Of a DNA stretch of 36,928 nt, positions 17,013 to 26,293 are shown piece after piece (position 1 is the stretch's first letter; each line of letters starts with the position of its first letter). Both the position numbers and the translations under genes were made by a program. Source of the DNA: Clostridiaceae bacterium (GTDB taxonomy: Bacteria; Bacillota_A; Clostridia; Clostridiales; Clostridiaceae); the NCBI GenBank assembly GCA_029256485.1, contig JAQSXU010000030.1, forward strand, positions 1 through 36,928, in the 5' to 3' direction. The notes beneath the pieces are model-generated. The model was not told where the DNA came from and ran no database searches. It was given only the letters and a program-made list of their open reading frames with translations.

Positions 17013-18182
17013 ATGGAAAAAATATTATCTATTATTACACCTTTATATAATACACCTAAGAATTTTCTTGAAGATTTACTAAGAGAAATAGAGAACAATA
17101 CAGATAATGTAAGAGATCTAGAATTAATATTTGTGAATGATTCACCTTCAAACGTAGAATTAGAATCTCTATTAAAATCCATAATTAAAGAAAAAGATTA
17201 TATAAAGGTAGTGCGTAATAGTAAGAATTTAGGGATTATGGAGAGTTATAAGGCGGGTTTTATAAATGTTCAGGGCAAATACTGTTGTATTTTAGACCAT
17301 GATGATATATTTAATCCTGAAGAGGTACTCAATACAATTAGAGATAATGATAATTTAGATATAATTTATACTAATGAATATAAATTATATGGAAATAAGA
17401 AGCAAGATTTTTTTAGTAAGCCTTCATATGATATTTTAAGTTCTACAATGTATTTTTATACACATCATGTTACAGCATATAAAAGCGAAATAGTAAGAAG
17501 GATATTAAATGATAATAAAGATATTAAGAAATACAGTTCTATATTTGATATATATTTATATTTACAATACTTACATGAATTTAAAGGGAAAGATATGCAA
17601 GTGAAACATATCCAAGAATATAATTATGGCTGGAGAATACATGAGGCTAGCACAGCAGCCAGTTTAGATCAAAAGTTATCAGGACATGTAGAAAGATTAA
17701 AGACTAATGAAGAATTTTATTTAATGTATGGAGAAAATCCAATTGTTAAATTAGATAGAAATATACCATATTTAGTAGAAACTGAATTTTTTTCAGTCTA
17801 TGATGAGTTTAAATATCCATTAGAAGTACAAGCGTTTAAGAGTTGGTTAGAGAATGTCAATAATAAAAATGGAAAGTATAATATTCAATTATGTGGAGAA
17901 ATATCCAATATACATGAAGCCGAATTTATAATGAGATGCTTGAAGCGTTTGCCATTATACTATTTATTAGCACATAATATATCAACTATATATATTCCAT
18001 TTGAGAAGGAATATGGAAAGTTAATTAATGAGAGCTATAAAAAACATTTATATAATGTTCCGATAATAATGGATACAAATAGTAGTATATTAGAAGGATT
18101 AATGGGAATTAAAATATCATTACTTTCGGAAAATAAGGGACATGAAGTGATATTTATGGTAACAAAGGAGGGAGAGTATTAA
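17013..18182 (+). CDS. Family 2 glycosyltransferase with extra C-terminal domain
   Basis: A 389-residue protein. Residues 1-220 form a GT-A domain: ILSIITPLYNTPKNF, LELIFVNDSPSN and YCCILDHDDIF with the metal-binding DHDD at 95-98, then a WRIHEAST segment. The C-terminal about 130 residues (from KYPLEVQAF) are not a known part of the GT fold; GKYNIQLCGEISNIHEAEFI suggests an alpha/beta unit. GGAAGG lies upstream of the ATG. The stop codon overlaps the next start as TAATG, so the two transferases are translationally coupled. The donor and acceptor sugars cannot be told from sequence. Confidence 0.85.
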   Translation: MEKILSIITPLYNTPKNFLEDLLREIENNTDNVRDLELIFVNDSPSNVELESLLKSIIKEKDYIKVVRNSKNLGIMESYKAGFINVQGKYCCILDHDDIFNPEEVLNTIRDNDNLDIIYTNEYKLYGNKKQDFFSKPSYDILSSTMYFYTHHVTAYKSEIVRRILNDNKDIKKYSSIFDIYLYLQYLHEFKGKDMQVKHIQEYNYGWRIHEASTAASLDQKLSGHVERLKTNEEFYLMYGENPIVKLDRNIPYLVETEFFSVYDEFKYPLEVQAFKSWLENVNNKNGKYNIQLCGEISNIHEAEFIMRCLKRLPLYYLLAHNISTIYIPFEKEYGKLINESYKKHLYNVPIIMDTNSSILEGLMGIKISLLSENKGHEVIFMVTKEGEY

Positions 18183-20050
18183 TGGGGAAATGTAGTGTAT
18201 TATTGCCAGTATATAACGGGGAAAAATATATCATAAAAACTATTAATTCTATATTGAATCAAACTTATAAAGATATTGAAATTTTAATTGCTGATGATAA
18301 GTCTACAGATGGAACACTTGGTATTGTAAAAGAATTGGAAACAAAGTTCTCAGATAAAATCAGAGTGTATGAAAATGATAGTAATAAAGGTGTAGGCAAT
18401 AACTTATATAATTTAACAAAAAAAGTTAGTGGTAAATATATAGCAATGATTGGGCAAGATGATATATGGGAAAGTGATTATTTAAGAAAACAAATAGAAA
18501 CATTGGAAAAGGAAAAAGCAATTGTTGCATTTGCTAAAGTGAATTATATTGATTCAGAAGGTGCAAATATTCCTGATTATGTGTTATTTGATCATAAACA
18601 AATTTCTGATTTAAATAAAAGAAATTTATTTTTTAGATTGCTAAAAGGAAATATGCTTTGTGCACCATCTTCAGTAATAAATTTAAATGAAGTTAGTAAA
18701 GATGAAGTGATAAAGTTTTGGGGATTTAATAATGATAAACTTCAAGATTATGAATTATGGTTGTTTTTGAGTTTAAAGGGAGAATTTATTTATAATAAAC
18801 AGGCATGTTGCAATTATAGAATACATAATCAAAATTTTAGTAGCGTTGAAACAAGAATTATACAAGCAAGACATGAATTTTATGCAACATTAAGACGGGT
18901 TATTTTCTCAAATACTTTTATGAAAAATATAGAAGAAAGTAATGATAAAGAAATATATATTAAGGAATTTTTAAGTAATTTATTATATAACATGGAGTTT
19001 TGTAGATTACTTAGGATATTAGTGATAGACTTTTGCGAGTATATGTTAAATGAGGGATATGAGTACGATATATTAAAGAGTACATTAGCTAAATATTATA
19101 ATGAAATAGGCATGTTAAATAAGGCACTTGCATTACAAGGAAAATTAGACAAAAAGATAAGTGTAGTTATATGTGGGAATATAGATAAGTTTAGAGAAGA
19201 AGAATTAAAGAGAGAGCCAGATAATTTTGAAATAACTACTAATATTGAGGCTATTAATGAAGAAACAATATGTATAACTCAAAGTGATTCACTAGAATAT
19301 ATGTTAAATAATAAAGCGTTTTTTAATAATGCAACAAAAAATAAGGTAGTTATATTGTGTAAGGAAGAAGAAAAATCTAGGTTGATGCAAGCATATAGCA
19401 ATTTATTAGTGGTATCAAGGGGGAATTCTAAAAATTTACGACAGCTACTTATTAATTTTGTAGAAGATAAGACAGATATGTATTATTCAGGATATTTTAA
19501 TTTGAAATATAAATATGATCCATGCAGAATTAACAGTAAATCTAATATATTTTTAATTGAGAATAATGATAGAATAGTGAGAAGGATAAAGTTTCTTACT
19601 AATATAAATGTAAGTAATATAAGTATTAGCACTCAAAATGGAATAATTTACAATATATATAATACTTCTAACAATGAGTGGAATATAGAAAGTAATGATA
19701 ATGCTGGTGATTTTTATATTAGAACAAAAGAAGATGTTGATATAGGAATGAAAATAGTTATAAATAATGAGATATATGTATTAAATTCATTAATTATGAA
19801 TGAAAATAAAGAAATTATTCCTAAGTATAGTGTATTTTCATATTATATGAGTAATCCGGAAAATGATAGTATATATTCAGTAAATAATGAATATTTTGCT
19901 GAAATTAATGACTATTATAGAATAGTAAATTCTAGAAGTTACAAATATCAACAGAAGATAAATATGTTTATTGATAAGTATAATTTAAGAAAGTTTATGA
20001 AGTGGATAGACAGAAAGTTAACAAGATTATATAGGAGATTTAAGAAATGA
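18182..20050 (+). CDS. Large family 2 glycosyltransferase with C-terminal extension
   Basis: A 622-residue protein. The first about 230 residues are a standard GT-A domain: SVLLPVYNGEKYI, IEILIADDKSTDGT, KYIAMIGQDDIWESDY (DxD-like QDD) and LQDYELWLFLSLKG. The remaining 390 residues are unusual: a helical part, an alpha/beta part (KKISVVICGNIDKF), a beta-rich part (about 470-560) and a strongly basic tail (KLTRLYRRFKK) suited to membrane contact. The start shares one base with the preceding stop codon, and the end overlaps the next gene by four bases (ATGA). It may be a processive or two-function transferase for the main chain, but no second catalytic domain is recognisable. Confidence 0.82.
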   Translation: MGKCSVLLPVYNGEKYIIKTINSILNQTYKDIEILIADDKSTDGTLGIVKELETKFSDKIRVYENDSNKGVGNNLYNLTKKVSGKYIAMIGQDDIWESDYLRKQIETLEKEKAIVAFAKVNYIDSEGANIPDYVLFDHKQISDLNKRNLFFRLLKGNMLCAPSSVINLNEVSKDEVIKFWGFNNDKLQDYELWLFLSLKGEFIYNKQACCNYRIHNQNFSSVETRIIQARHEFYATLRRVIFSNTFMKNIEESNDKEIYIKEFLSNLLYNMEFCRLLRILVIDFCEYMLNEGYEYDILKSTLAKYYNEIGMLNKALALQGKLDKKISVVICGNIDKFREEELKREPDNFEITTNIEAINEETICITQSDSLEYMLNNKAFFNNATKNKVVILCKEEEKSRLMQAYSNLLVVSRGNSKNLRQLLINFVEDKTDMYYSGYFNLKYKYDPCRINSKSNIFLIENNDRIVRRIKFLTNINVSNISISTQNGIIYNIYNTSNNEWNIESNDNAGDFYIRTKEDVDIGMKIVINNEIYVLNSLIMNENKEIIPKYSVFSYYMSNPENDSIYSVNNEYFAEINDYYRIVNSRSYKYQQKINMFIDKYNLRKFMKWIDRKLTRLYRRFKK

Positions 20051-20454
20051 TAGAGGGAGTACAAAAAATAAAATTTGAAATTCATGGAGATCATCGAGGA
20101 TCATTAATTGCAATAGAAAATTTTAAAGAAATCCCATTTGTGGTAAAAAGGTTGTATTATATATTTAATACTAGTGATAATGTGGTTAGGGGAAAGCACG
20201 CACACAAGAAATTACAACAAATGGTGATTTGCATGAGTGGATCTTGTGATTTTATGGTTGACAATGGTCTTGAAAGAGAAGTGATTCATTTAGATAACAA
20301 TAGTGAAGGATTATATATAAATAAACCTGTTTGGAGAGAAATGAGTAATTTTTCTTCAGATTGTGTACTAGTTGTATTGGCAAGTGAAATATATGATACA
20401 AAAGATTATATTCATAGCTATGAGGAGTTTGTAGCATATAATAAGGAGTGTTAA
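20047..20454 (+). CDS. dTDP-4-keto-6-deoxyglucose 3,4-ketoisomerase (FdtA/QdtA type)
   Basis: A 135-residue cupin of the WxcM/FdtA family, which moves the keto group of dTDP-4-keto-6-deoxyglucose from C4 to C3. It shows HGDHRGSLIAIE (13-24), RLYYIFNT, the RGKHAHKKL motif (48-56) with the two histidines used in catalysis, and NKPVWREMSNFS toward the end. The length equals that of stand-alone FdtA/QdtA enzymes. It overlaps the preceding glycosyltransferase by four bases. With the aminotransferase at 22047 it makes a dTDP-3-amino-3,6-dideoxyhexose; whether the product is the galacto form (Fuc3N) or the gluco form (Qui3N) cannot be read from the sequence. Confidence 0.9.
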   Translation: MIEGVQKIKFEIHGDHRGSLIAIENFKEIPFVVKRLYYIFNTSDNVVRGKHAHKKLQQMVICMSGSCDFMVDNGLEREVIHLDNNSEGLYINKPVWREMSNFSSDCVLVVLASEIYDTKDYIHSYEEFVAYNKEC

Positions 20455-20457
20455 TAA

Positions 20458-21402
20458 ATGAAAAATGTACTAATTACATCTATTGGAAGTTCAACAGCAG
20501 TAAATTTTATTAAACTTTTAAAGGAAAAATATAAAATTATTGGTTGTGACATTAATGAGTATGGATATACATCTGGAAGTATGATGGTTGATGAGTACTA
20601 TAAAGTTTCTTTAAGTAGTAATGAGAAATATATAAAAGAAGTATCAGATATTATAAAGAAAAAAAATGTAAAGGCAATTATTCCTATTCATGATGAAGAA
20701 ATATATAAAATTTCAAAATATAAAAATCAGATAGAAGAATTAGGAGTAAAGGTTCTTGTTCCAGAAATTGAACACATTGAGTTGTTTAGAGATAAATACT
20801 TAGCATCTAAAGCAGTTGAAAAGATTGGAGTAAAAATACCTAAAATATTTGAAGAAGATATATCAATAAGCAAACAAAAACTTATAAAAAGAGAAAAGGT
20901 ATCTGTTGGAAGTAAAGGAATAGAAATATTAGATGATTGTGCTGAAAATATAAGCATAGATCGAAACAAAGAGTTCTTACAGGAATATATAACAGGTGAT
21001 GAGTATACTGTAGATATATTGAAATATGGAGATGAAGAAGCATTAATCATTCCAAGGCTAAGAATGGAAATAAAATCTGGTGTAGCAACAAAGGTTAGAA
21101 TAGAGAAAGATGAGGTATTAATATCAGAATGTAAAAAGATTTTAGAAGAATATCCTCTAATGGGTTTTTCTAATATTCAATTTATGAAAGATAAAAATGG
21201 TGATATATATTTTATTGAGTTAAATCCTCGATTTGGAGGAATGAGTATTTCTTCTGTGTTAGCTAGTGATAATTATGTACAACTATATGTTGAACAAATG
21301 ATAGAAGATGGAAATTCCATTAAAAAAGTAAAAGACATAAATATAAAATGGAATTCAATAGTAACAAGATATTTTGAGGAGAAAGTATTTTATGAAAGCT
21401 AA
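20458..21402 (+). CDS. ATP-grasp ligase of the amino-sugar cassette
   Basis: A 314-residue ATP-grasp protein (carbamoyl-phosphate-synthase-like/PylC-like group). The N-terminal domain starts with NVLITSIGSSTAVNFIKLL; the ATP-binding part includes KLIKREKVSVGSKGI (phosphate loop region), FLQEYITGDEYTVDIL and the metal-binding FIELNPRFGGM near residue 270. Such enzymes join a carboxylate to an amine or thiol through an acyl phosphate. It lies between the ketoisomerase and the aminotransferase and overlaps the HAD gene by 11 bases, so it probably acylates or aminoacylates the 3-amino sugar or makes its acyl donor. That assignment is inference from context; no soluble N-acetyltransferase is present in the operon. 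Confidence 0.85.
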   Translation: MKNVLITSIGSSTAVNFIKLLKEKYKIIGCDINEYGYTSGSMMVDEYYKVSLSSNEKYIKEVSDIIKKKNVKAIIPIHDEEIYKISKYKNQIEELGVKVLVPEIEHIELFRDKYLASKAVEKIGVKIPKIFEEDISISKQKLIKREKVSVGSKGIEILDDCAENISIDRNKEFLQEYITGDEYTVDILKYGDEEALIIPRLRMEIKSGVATKVRIEKDEVLISECKKILEEYPLMGFSNIQFMKDKNGDIYFIELNPRFGGMSISSVLASDNYVQLYVEQMIEDGNSIKKVKDINIKWNSIVTRYFEEKVFYES

Positions 21403-22069
21403 TTGTTTTATTGATTATGATGGAACACTGACTTGTAATAAAAAGAGATTATATACTTTTTTCATTCAAAATGTACCAACCAAATATAAATCGGTTCTAA
21501 GTGAAGAGGAATTTTGGAGTATTAAAAAGTTAGGAATAAATGAAATAGAATGGATTAATAATAAATTTAATGATACATTGAATGGTAAATGCTGGAATGA
21601 ATTAAAAAAGCAATGCATAGAAAATGAAGAATATTTACTATATAATAAGCTATTTGATTATACAAAATGTGAATTAGAAAGATTAAAGGAAGACTATAGA
21701 TTAATTTTAGTAAGCAGAAGAAGCAATGCAAAGAACTTAATTAGTGAAATGGAACGAGAAGGAATAATTCATTTTTTTGATGATATAGTAATAGTTCCAC
21801 ATGATAAGTACAGTAAAGCGGAGCATATAAGAAGAAATAAAAATATTGAACTAACTAATGATGATATTTTTATAGGTGATACAGAAGATGATATTATAAC
21901 TGGTATAGAACTAAATATAGAAATGTATTTTGTTAAAAGTGGAATTAGGTCTAATTGGATTATTAGTAAGTTAGGTGTAGCAGACTATAAGAAATTACAA
22001 ATTATAAATGATATAAGAGAAGTTAGAAATAGGAGGAAGGAATATAATGATGAAAATACAAGCTTATGA
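21392..22069 (+). CDS. HAD-superfamily phosphatase of the amino-sugar cassette
   Basis: A 225-residue HAD hydrolase. DYDGTLT (about residues 8-14) is motif I with nucleophile and acid Asp, LILVSRRS gives motif II with Ser, YSKAEHI supplies the motif III lysine and FIGDTEDDI is the metal-binding motif IV. A helical cap lies between motifs I and II. The start is placed at ATG 21392, ten bases after GAGGAG; the open frame extends six codons upstream from a TTG but those overlap the ribosome binding site. It overlaps the ATP-grasp gene by 11 bases and the aminotransferase by 23, so the three are coupled. The substrate is unknown: perhaps a phosphorylated precursor of the group added by the ATP-grasp enzyme. 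Confidence 0.85.
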   Translation: MKANCFIDYDGTLTCNKKRLYTFFIQNVPTKYKSVLSEEEFWSIKKLGINEIEWINNKFNDTLNGKCWNELKKQCIENEEYLLYNKLFDYTKCELERLKEDYRLILVSRRSNAKNLISEMEREGIIHFFDDIVIVPHDKYSKAEHIRRNKNIELTNDDIFIGDTEDDIITGIELNIEMYFVKSGIRSNWIISKLGVADYKKLQIINDIREVRNRRKEYNDENTSL

Positions 22070-23132
22070 CATGACAGGAATACATAATGAAATAAAAAAA
22101 GAAGTAACAGAAGCAATCCAAGGTGTAATAGATAAAAATTGGTTTATTCAAGGAGAAGAAGTAAAGAACTTTGAAAAGGAATATGCAGAATTTACAGGAA
22201 CAAGTGAAGCAATAGGAGTTAGTAATGGGTTAGATGCATTACATTTAAGTTTAGTATCACTAGATATACCAAAAGGTTCGGAAGTTATTGTTCCAGGAAA
22301 TACTTTTATTGCAACAGCTTTAGCAGCTAGTTATGCAGACTTAAAAGTTGTATTAGTAGATGCTGATATAAACACTTATACTATAGATCCTAAGAAGATT
22401 GAAAATGCTATTACAGATAAAACAAAAGCAATTATGCCAGTACATCTATATGGAAGAACATGTGAGATGGATCCGATAATGGAGATTGCTAAAAAATATG
22501 GACTTTACGTTATTGAGGATAATGCACAAGCGCAAGGTGCTACATATAAAGGAAAACAAACAGGAACATTTGGAGATGCTGCTGGAACTAGTTTTTATCC
22601 AGGTAAGAACATTGGTGCTTTTGGAGATAGTGGATGTATAACAACAAATAACAATGATTTAGCAAAGAAGATTAGAATGTATCAAAACTATGGTAGTGAA
22701 GAAAAATATCACCATGAATATAAAGGATTTAATGCTAGATTGGATGAAATGCAAGCAGCTATTTTAAGAGTTAAATTGCCATTATTAAAAAAATGGAATA
22801 ATGAAAGAAGAGAGGTTGCACAAATATATGGAGAAAATGTTAAAAATAGCAAAATTATTTTACCAGAATATTGCGAAGGACATGTTTGGCATCAATATGT
22901 TATAAGAACGGAAAAGAGAGATGAATTACAAAAATATTTATCAGATAATGGTATATCAACAGTCATACATTATCCAATTCCAATTCATAAGCAAAAAGCT
23001 TACAGTGAGCTAAGTGATTATTCATTACCAGTAACAGAGGAGTTAAGCAAAACTGTATTAAGCTTGCCTATATACCCATATATCGGGGAGGAGAAGTTAA
23101 GTTACATTATAGATGTACTTAATAGATATTAG
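22047..23132 (+). CDS. Sugar-3-aminotransferase, DegT/DnrJ/EryC1 family (FdtB type)
   Basis: A 361-residue PLP enzyme that transaminates the 3-keto sugar made by the FdtA-like enzyme. It has [14 protein letters not shown] for phosphate binding, the [13 protein letters not shown] stretch, EDNAQAQGA with the PLP-binding Asp, and [15 protein letters not shown] with the Schiff-base Lys (about residue 187). [12 protein letters not shown] and LSLPIYPYI near the C-terminus are typical of the FdtB/QdtB/DesV group. AGGAGGAAGG lies upstream; two ATGs follow in a row (22047 and 22050). The pairing with an FdtA-type cupin makes a 3-amino-3,6-dideoxyhexose the best-supported product. Confidence 0.93.
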   Translation: MMKIQAYDMTGIHNEIKKEVTEAIQGVIDKNWFIQGEEVKNFEKEYAEFTGTSEAIGVSNGLDALHLSLVSLDIPKGSEVIVPGNTFIATALAASYADLKVVLVDADINTYTIDPKKIENAITDKTKAIMPVHLYGRTCEMDPIMEIAKKYGLYVIEDNAQAQGATYKGKQTGTFGDAAGTSFYPGKNIGAFGDSGCITTNNNDLAKKIRMYQNYGSEEKYHHEYKGFNARLDEMQAAILRVKLPLLKKWNNERREVAQIYGENVKNSKIILPEYCEGHVWHQYVIRTEKRDELQKYLSDNGISTVIHYPIPIHKQKAYSELSDYSLPVTEELSKTVLSLPIYPYIGEEKLSYIIDVLNRY

Positions 23133-23142
23133 GTTAAATAGA

Positions 23143-24165
23143 ATGAAAAAAAGAATATTTTATTTAGATTTTATTAGGGCAATATCAGTAATGTTAATTA
23201 TTACTTATCATTTTAATATACAAATAGGCCTACATAAGATTGATACAAAACATGTAATGATACAAAGTTTTAATAATGAAAATATTGGTTCCATAGGTAT
23301 AACATTGTTCATAATGATTTCAGGAATGGCATTAATGCTAAATTATAAAGACAATTTAGACGTTGAACTATTTATTAAGAAAAGGATAACGACACTTTAT
23401 CCTATATATTGGATCGGATATATCTTAACATTTATTATATTAGCTATTGTAAATAGAGGTGTTCCTGTATCAGCAGAAAAATGGACGTTTGTATTCACTA
23501 TAGTTGGAATGGATGGATTTCTATATTACATAGTTCCAAATTTTTATTTGATTGGAGAATGGTTTTTTGGATTTATTATAATTATGTATTTGATATTTCC
23601 TATAGTAAGAACATTACTTTTAAAATATCCTAAGCGTACATTAGGAATTATTATTATAGTCTATATATTTATAACAAAACATTATGATAGATTATTTCAA
23701 ATCGATGTGGTTAGAAATCCTTTAATTAGATTATTAGATTTTATATTTGGTATGAGTTTAGCTATTTATATGAAGGAAATAAAATCACATCAGTTTGTTG
23801 TTGGTATAATAGGTTTAATAATAATTTTAGGAGTTCCACTAAATATGTCGCATATATATATAGCATTTTTAGCAGGGGCATTGGTGTTTATTTGTTTGAT
23901 TTATATATCTAAGTACATAAGGTTAGAAAGTGTAAGAAAGTTAATAAGCTTTATTAGTAAATATTCTTTTGCAGCTATACTTACCCATCATAATATTATT
24001 GCGCAGATATTAAATAGATTTAATAATACACAAATAAGTATACAATACACATATTTATTATATACTATAGTTTTAATACTTACATTTTTTTCTGCATTTT
24101 GTTTATTTGAATTAACTGGTAGGGTAAAAAATATGTGTAGCTTTAGTAGAAAGTGCATTCAATAG
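23143..24165 (+). CDS. Membrane acyltransferase (acyltransferase 3 family)
   Basis: A 340-residue protein with about ten membrane helices. YLDFIRAISVMLIITYHF at the N-terminus holds the family's conserved Arg and His needed for acyl transfer. The middle YPIYWIGYILTF and the ENIGSIGITLFIMISGM segment are also usual. The start is at ATG 23143, nine bases after an AGG; an earlier ATG at 23113 lies inside the aminotransferase gene and lacks a site. It is the last gene of the operon. It probably adds O-acetyl or another acyl group to the glycan at the membrane; N-acylation of the amino sugar is less usual for the family. Confidence 0.85.
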   Translation: MKKRIFYLDFIRAISVMLIITYHFNIQIGLHKIDTKHVMIQSFNNENIGSIGITLFIMISGMALMLNYKDNLDVELFIKKRITTLYPIYWIGYILTFIILAIVNRGVPVSAEKWTFVFTIVGMDGFLYYIVPNFYLIGEWFFGFIIIMYLIFPIVRTLLLKYPKRTLGIIIIVYIFITKHYDRLFQIDVVRNPLIRLLDFIFGMSLAIYMKEIKSHQFVVGIIGLIIILGVPLNMSHIYIAFLAGALVFICLIYISKYIRLESVRKLISFISKYSFAAILTHHNIIAQILNRFNNTQISIQYTYLLYTIVLILTFFSAFCLFELTGRVKNMCSFSRKCIQ

Positions 24166-24336
24166 CTCCAGCCGGAATTTGAATACCCACACGTCAAGTT
24201 GTACAAAGGATAACAGTTATAACTAAATATTACAGCAGATATTTTATATATGTAGAATATTAATTTCACCACTTACTTTGCTAAAATCTCTTAACGGTAA
24301 ATGGTAAAAATTATACTTCTTTTTGATGTTCCAAAA

Positions 24337-24363
24337 GGATCTTCAATCAATGTTTGAAGATCC
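24337..24363. repeat. 10-bp inverted repeat GGATCTTCAA
   Basis: GGATCTTCAA and TTGAAGATCC with a seven-base loop, 170 bases after the acyltransferase gene. No U-tract follows, so it is not a clear terminator. Confidence 0.6.
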
Positions 24364-24536
24364 GAATATCCGGCTTGATTGTTTTTAATTCTATGATTAA
24401 ACTACAAAAACAATAAGTATTGTGATTTAGTTGGCAGCTTTTCTTTAAAGCTTATAAAATATAATTTAAAGCAGCTAATTATTATAACCACTATACACAA
24501 AATTATATTGAGAAAACAGTCTAAGCCACTTTCAAG

Positions 24537-24586
24537 GGGTTGTTGCAAAACTAATATAATTAGTTTTGTAGCAGCTCAATTTTTTA
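24537..24586 (+). terminator. Long-stem terminator downstream of the 16-gene operon
   Basis: A stem of about 19 pairs (GGGTTGTTGC then AAAACTAAT against ATTAGTTTT then GTAGCAGCTC, several G-U pairs on the plus strand) with a three-base loop, followed by TCAATTTTTTAT. It lies 370 bases after the last gene. It could end read-through from the operon or belong to the lost gene in this region. Confidence 0.75.
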
Positions 24587-25149
24587 TACAAATAAAAGAT
24601 GTGAATTCCTAAGAACTCACATTGATTGGATAATTAAATTATGATTGAAACAAATAAGTATATTTGAGGGTGCTAAAAATTCAGAAATTTCTTCGAAATT
24701 GATTTTGTACTTCGATTTAAGGATATTTCTTTTTTTGAATTCAAATGGAGCATTGATCATAATTTAAAATTAGTCATTTTGGGATACTCTCTTTGTTCAT
24801 ATTTATATAAGTATGCTTGATTTATCGTGTACTATAGAAATTGGAAAAGCTTAAACTATAGCAAAGAAAATGTAATTAGCATTATCGCATCTGCTTTAGG
24901 CAGACATAAAAAGAACAAAACTAAAGATAAAAGAATAAGAGTAGGTTATTGCATGTTAAATAAATGAGATTGAATGGAAGCTTGGTACTAGTGAAACTAG
25001 ATATGGTTTAACTCGAATGTTTAGAGAGTTGAAGAATTGCTGAGTACTTTATCAATAGGGAGCTTTTTCTAGTGACACTCGATAAGAAATTGAGGTTAAT
25101 TGCACGCCGTTTTCACATTTCTATATATTAGAAGACAAAATAAAAATGC

Positions 25150-25172
25150 ATGGAGGTCTAAAGGCCCTCCAT
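25150..25172. repeat. Hairpin ATGGAGG/CCTCCAT upstream of the second operon
   Basis: Seven-base arms at 25150-25156 and 25166-25172 with a nine-base loop. No U-tract. It may be the tail of a decayed gene's terminator or a binding site; undetermined. Confidence 0.4.
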
Positions 25173-25228
25173 TAATAGCACAGTGTAAATTTATATCTTC
25201 ATTTACATATGTTATAATATTAATTATG

Positions 25229-25258
25229 TTGAAACAATAGAATAAAATTTTGTATAAA
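25229..25258 (+). promoter_or_regulatory. Possible promoter of the second glycan operon
   Basis: TTGAAA (25229-25234), an 18-base spacer and TATAAA (25253-25258), about 290 bases upstream of the first gene, which would leave a long leader. In DNA this AT-rich, chance matches are common, so this is tentative. Confidence 0.35.
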
Positions 25259-25546
25259 GTAAATATTGGATATGTATTATCTAATGTTTAGACATTAAAT
25301 AATACTATCAAAAGAAAATAATAGGTATTATTTGTTGAATTAGAGTACTGCAGTAAACCTAAAATATATATTTGGATTTACTTGGTGTTGTGAAATATAA
25401 GGTGATAAATAAAAAATGTAGAATTGTAGTTAGGCGTTACAATATTTATATTATTTATGAGGATATGCATTTTATGAAGTGATTTATATCTTTAAATTAA
25501 ATAATTTTTATAATGAATTAAAAGAGTATAGAGGAGAGTTAAACTG

Positions 25547-26293
25547 ATGTCTTATAAGTTATTGGTTATTATACCAGCGTATAATGAAGAGGAAAATATA
25601 TTAAGTGTAATACAGGAATTAAGAAAAGATGTGTCATATGCAGATATTTTAGTAATTAACGATTGTTCTAAAGATAACACGTTGAAAATTTTGAAGGAAA
25701 ATGAAGTTAACTACATAACAACACCATTTAATTTAGGATATTCAGGAGTTATACAAATAGGATTTAAGTATGCTGTTGAGAAGGATTATGATTATGTGGC
25801 ACAATTTGATGGTGATGGCCAACATGTGGCAAGTGAATTGGACAAGTTATTTAAGACAATTCAAAAAACTAATGCAGATATAGTAATAGGATCTCGGTTT
25901 AAATTGAAAACAGAATATAATCATTCAGCTTTTAGAAAAATAGGAACTTGGATGTTTCAAAAAATAATTAAGAGGAGTTGTGGACAAGAAATAACAGATC
26001 CTACATCAGGGCTTCAAGTGCTAAATAAGAGAGTTTTTGGTAAGTATTCTCAAATAAATAACTATCCAGATTATCCAGATGCTAATTTACTAATAGAAAT
26101 GTTGCTTAATGGATATTTAATTGAGGAAGTTTCTGTAGAAATGAGAGAGCGTTTAGCAGGGGTGAGTATGCATGCTGGAATATGGAAGCCTTGCAAGTAT
26201 ATGATAAAAATGTTTTATAGTATTCTAATTGTGATAATAAAATATGGAGGAAAAAGAATGGTGGAAGACAAAGGAGGGCAAGCAGTTGGTTAG
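25547..26293 (+). CDS. DPM1-like family 2 glycosyltransferase
   Basis: A 248-residue GT-A enzyme of the dolichyl/polyprenyl-phosphate mannose synthase type. KLLVIIPAYNEEENIL starts the fold, ILVINDCSKDNT binds the nucleotide, FDGDGQH (87-93) is the metal site and VIGSRFK plus ITDPTSGLQVLNK are the acceptor-side motifs. The C-terminus has one hydrophobic stretch (MFYSILIVIIKYGG). GAGGAGAG lies before the ATG. It overlaps the following DUF2304 gene by eight bases; this pair is common in Gram-positive glycan loci. It probably makes a polyprenyl-phosphate sugar used by membrane glycosyltransferases or a side-branch enzyme. The sugar is unknown. Confidence 0.9.
   Translation: MSYKLLVIIPAYNEEENILSVIQELRKDVSYADILVINDCSKDNTLKILKENEVNYITTPFNLGYSGVIQIGFKYAVEKDYDYVAQFDGDGQHVASELDKLFKTIQKTNADIVIGSRFKLKTEYNHSAFRKIGTWMFQKIIKRSCGQEITDPTSGLQVLNKRVFGKYSQINNYPDYPDANLLIEMLLNGYLIEEVSVEMRERLAGVSMHAGIWKPCKYMIKMFYSILIVIIKYGGKRMVEDKGGQAVG

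Larger units (their letters stand above)
24166..25546. other. Decayed intergenic region of 1.4 kb
   Basis: No intact gene. Plus-strand frames at about 24825-24966 (containing SKENVISIIASALGRHKKNK) and, after a frameshift, 24973-25042 (EWKLGTSETRYGLTRMFRELKN) have coding-like composition and look like pieces of one broken gene, but I cannot name it. Structures inside: an inverted repeat GGATCTTCAA/TTGAAGATCC at 24337-24363, a strong terminator at 24537-24586 and a hairpin ATGGAGG/CCTCCAT at 25150-25172. The right part (25201-25546) is promoter-like AT-rich leader DNA for the next operon. Confidence 0.5.

Noticed and set aside
18180..18184. Possible frameshift between the two glycosyltransferases
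   Set aside because: Each has its own complete GT2 start motif, and the TAATG overlap is a normal coupling arrangement.
24537..24586. Terminal inverted repeat of an insertion sequence (GGGTTGTTGCAAAACTA)
   Set aside because: The opposite arm follows after only three bases and a U-run comes next, which fits an intrinsic terminator better; no matching second end or transposase was found.
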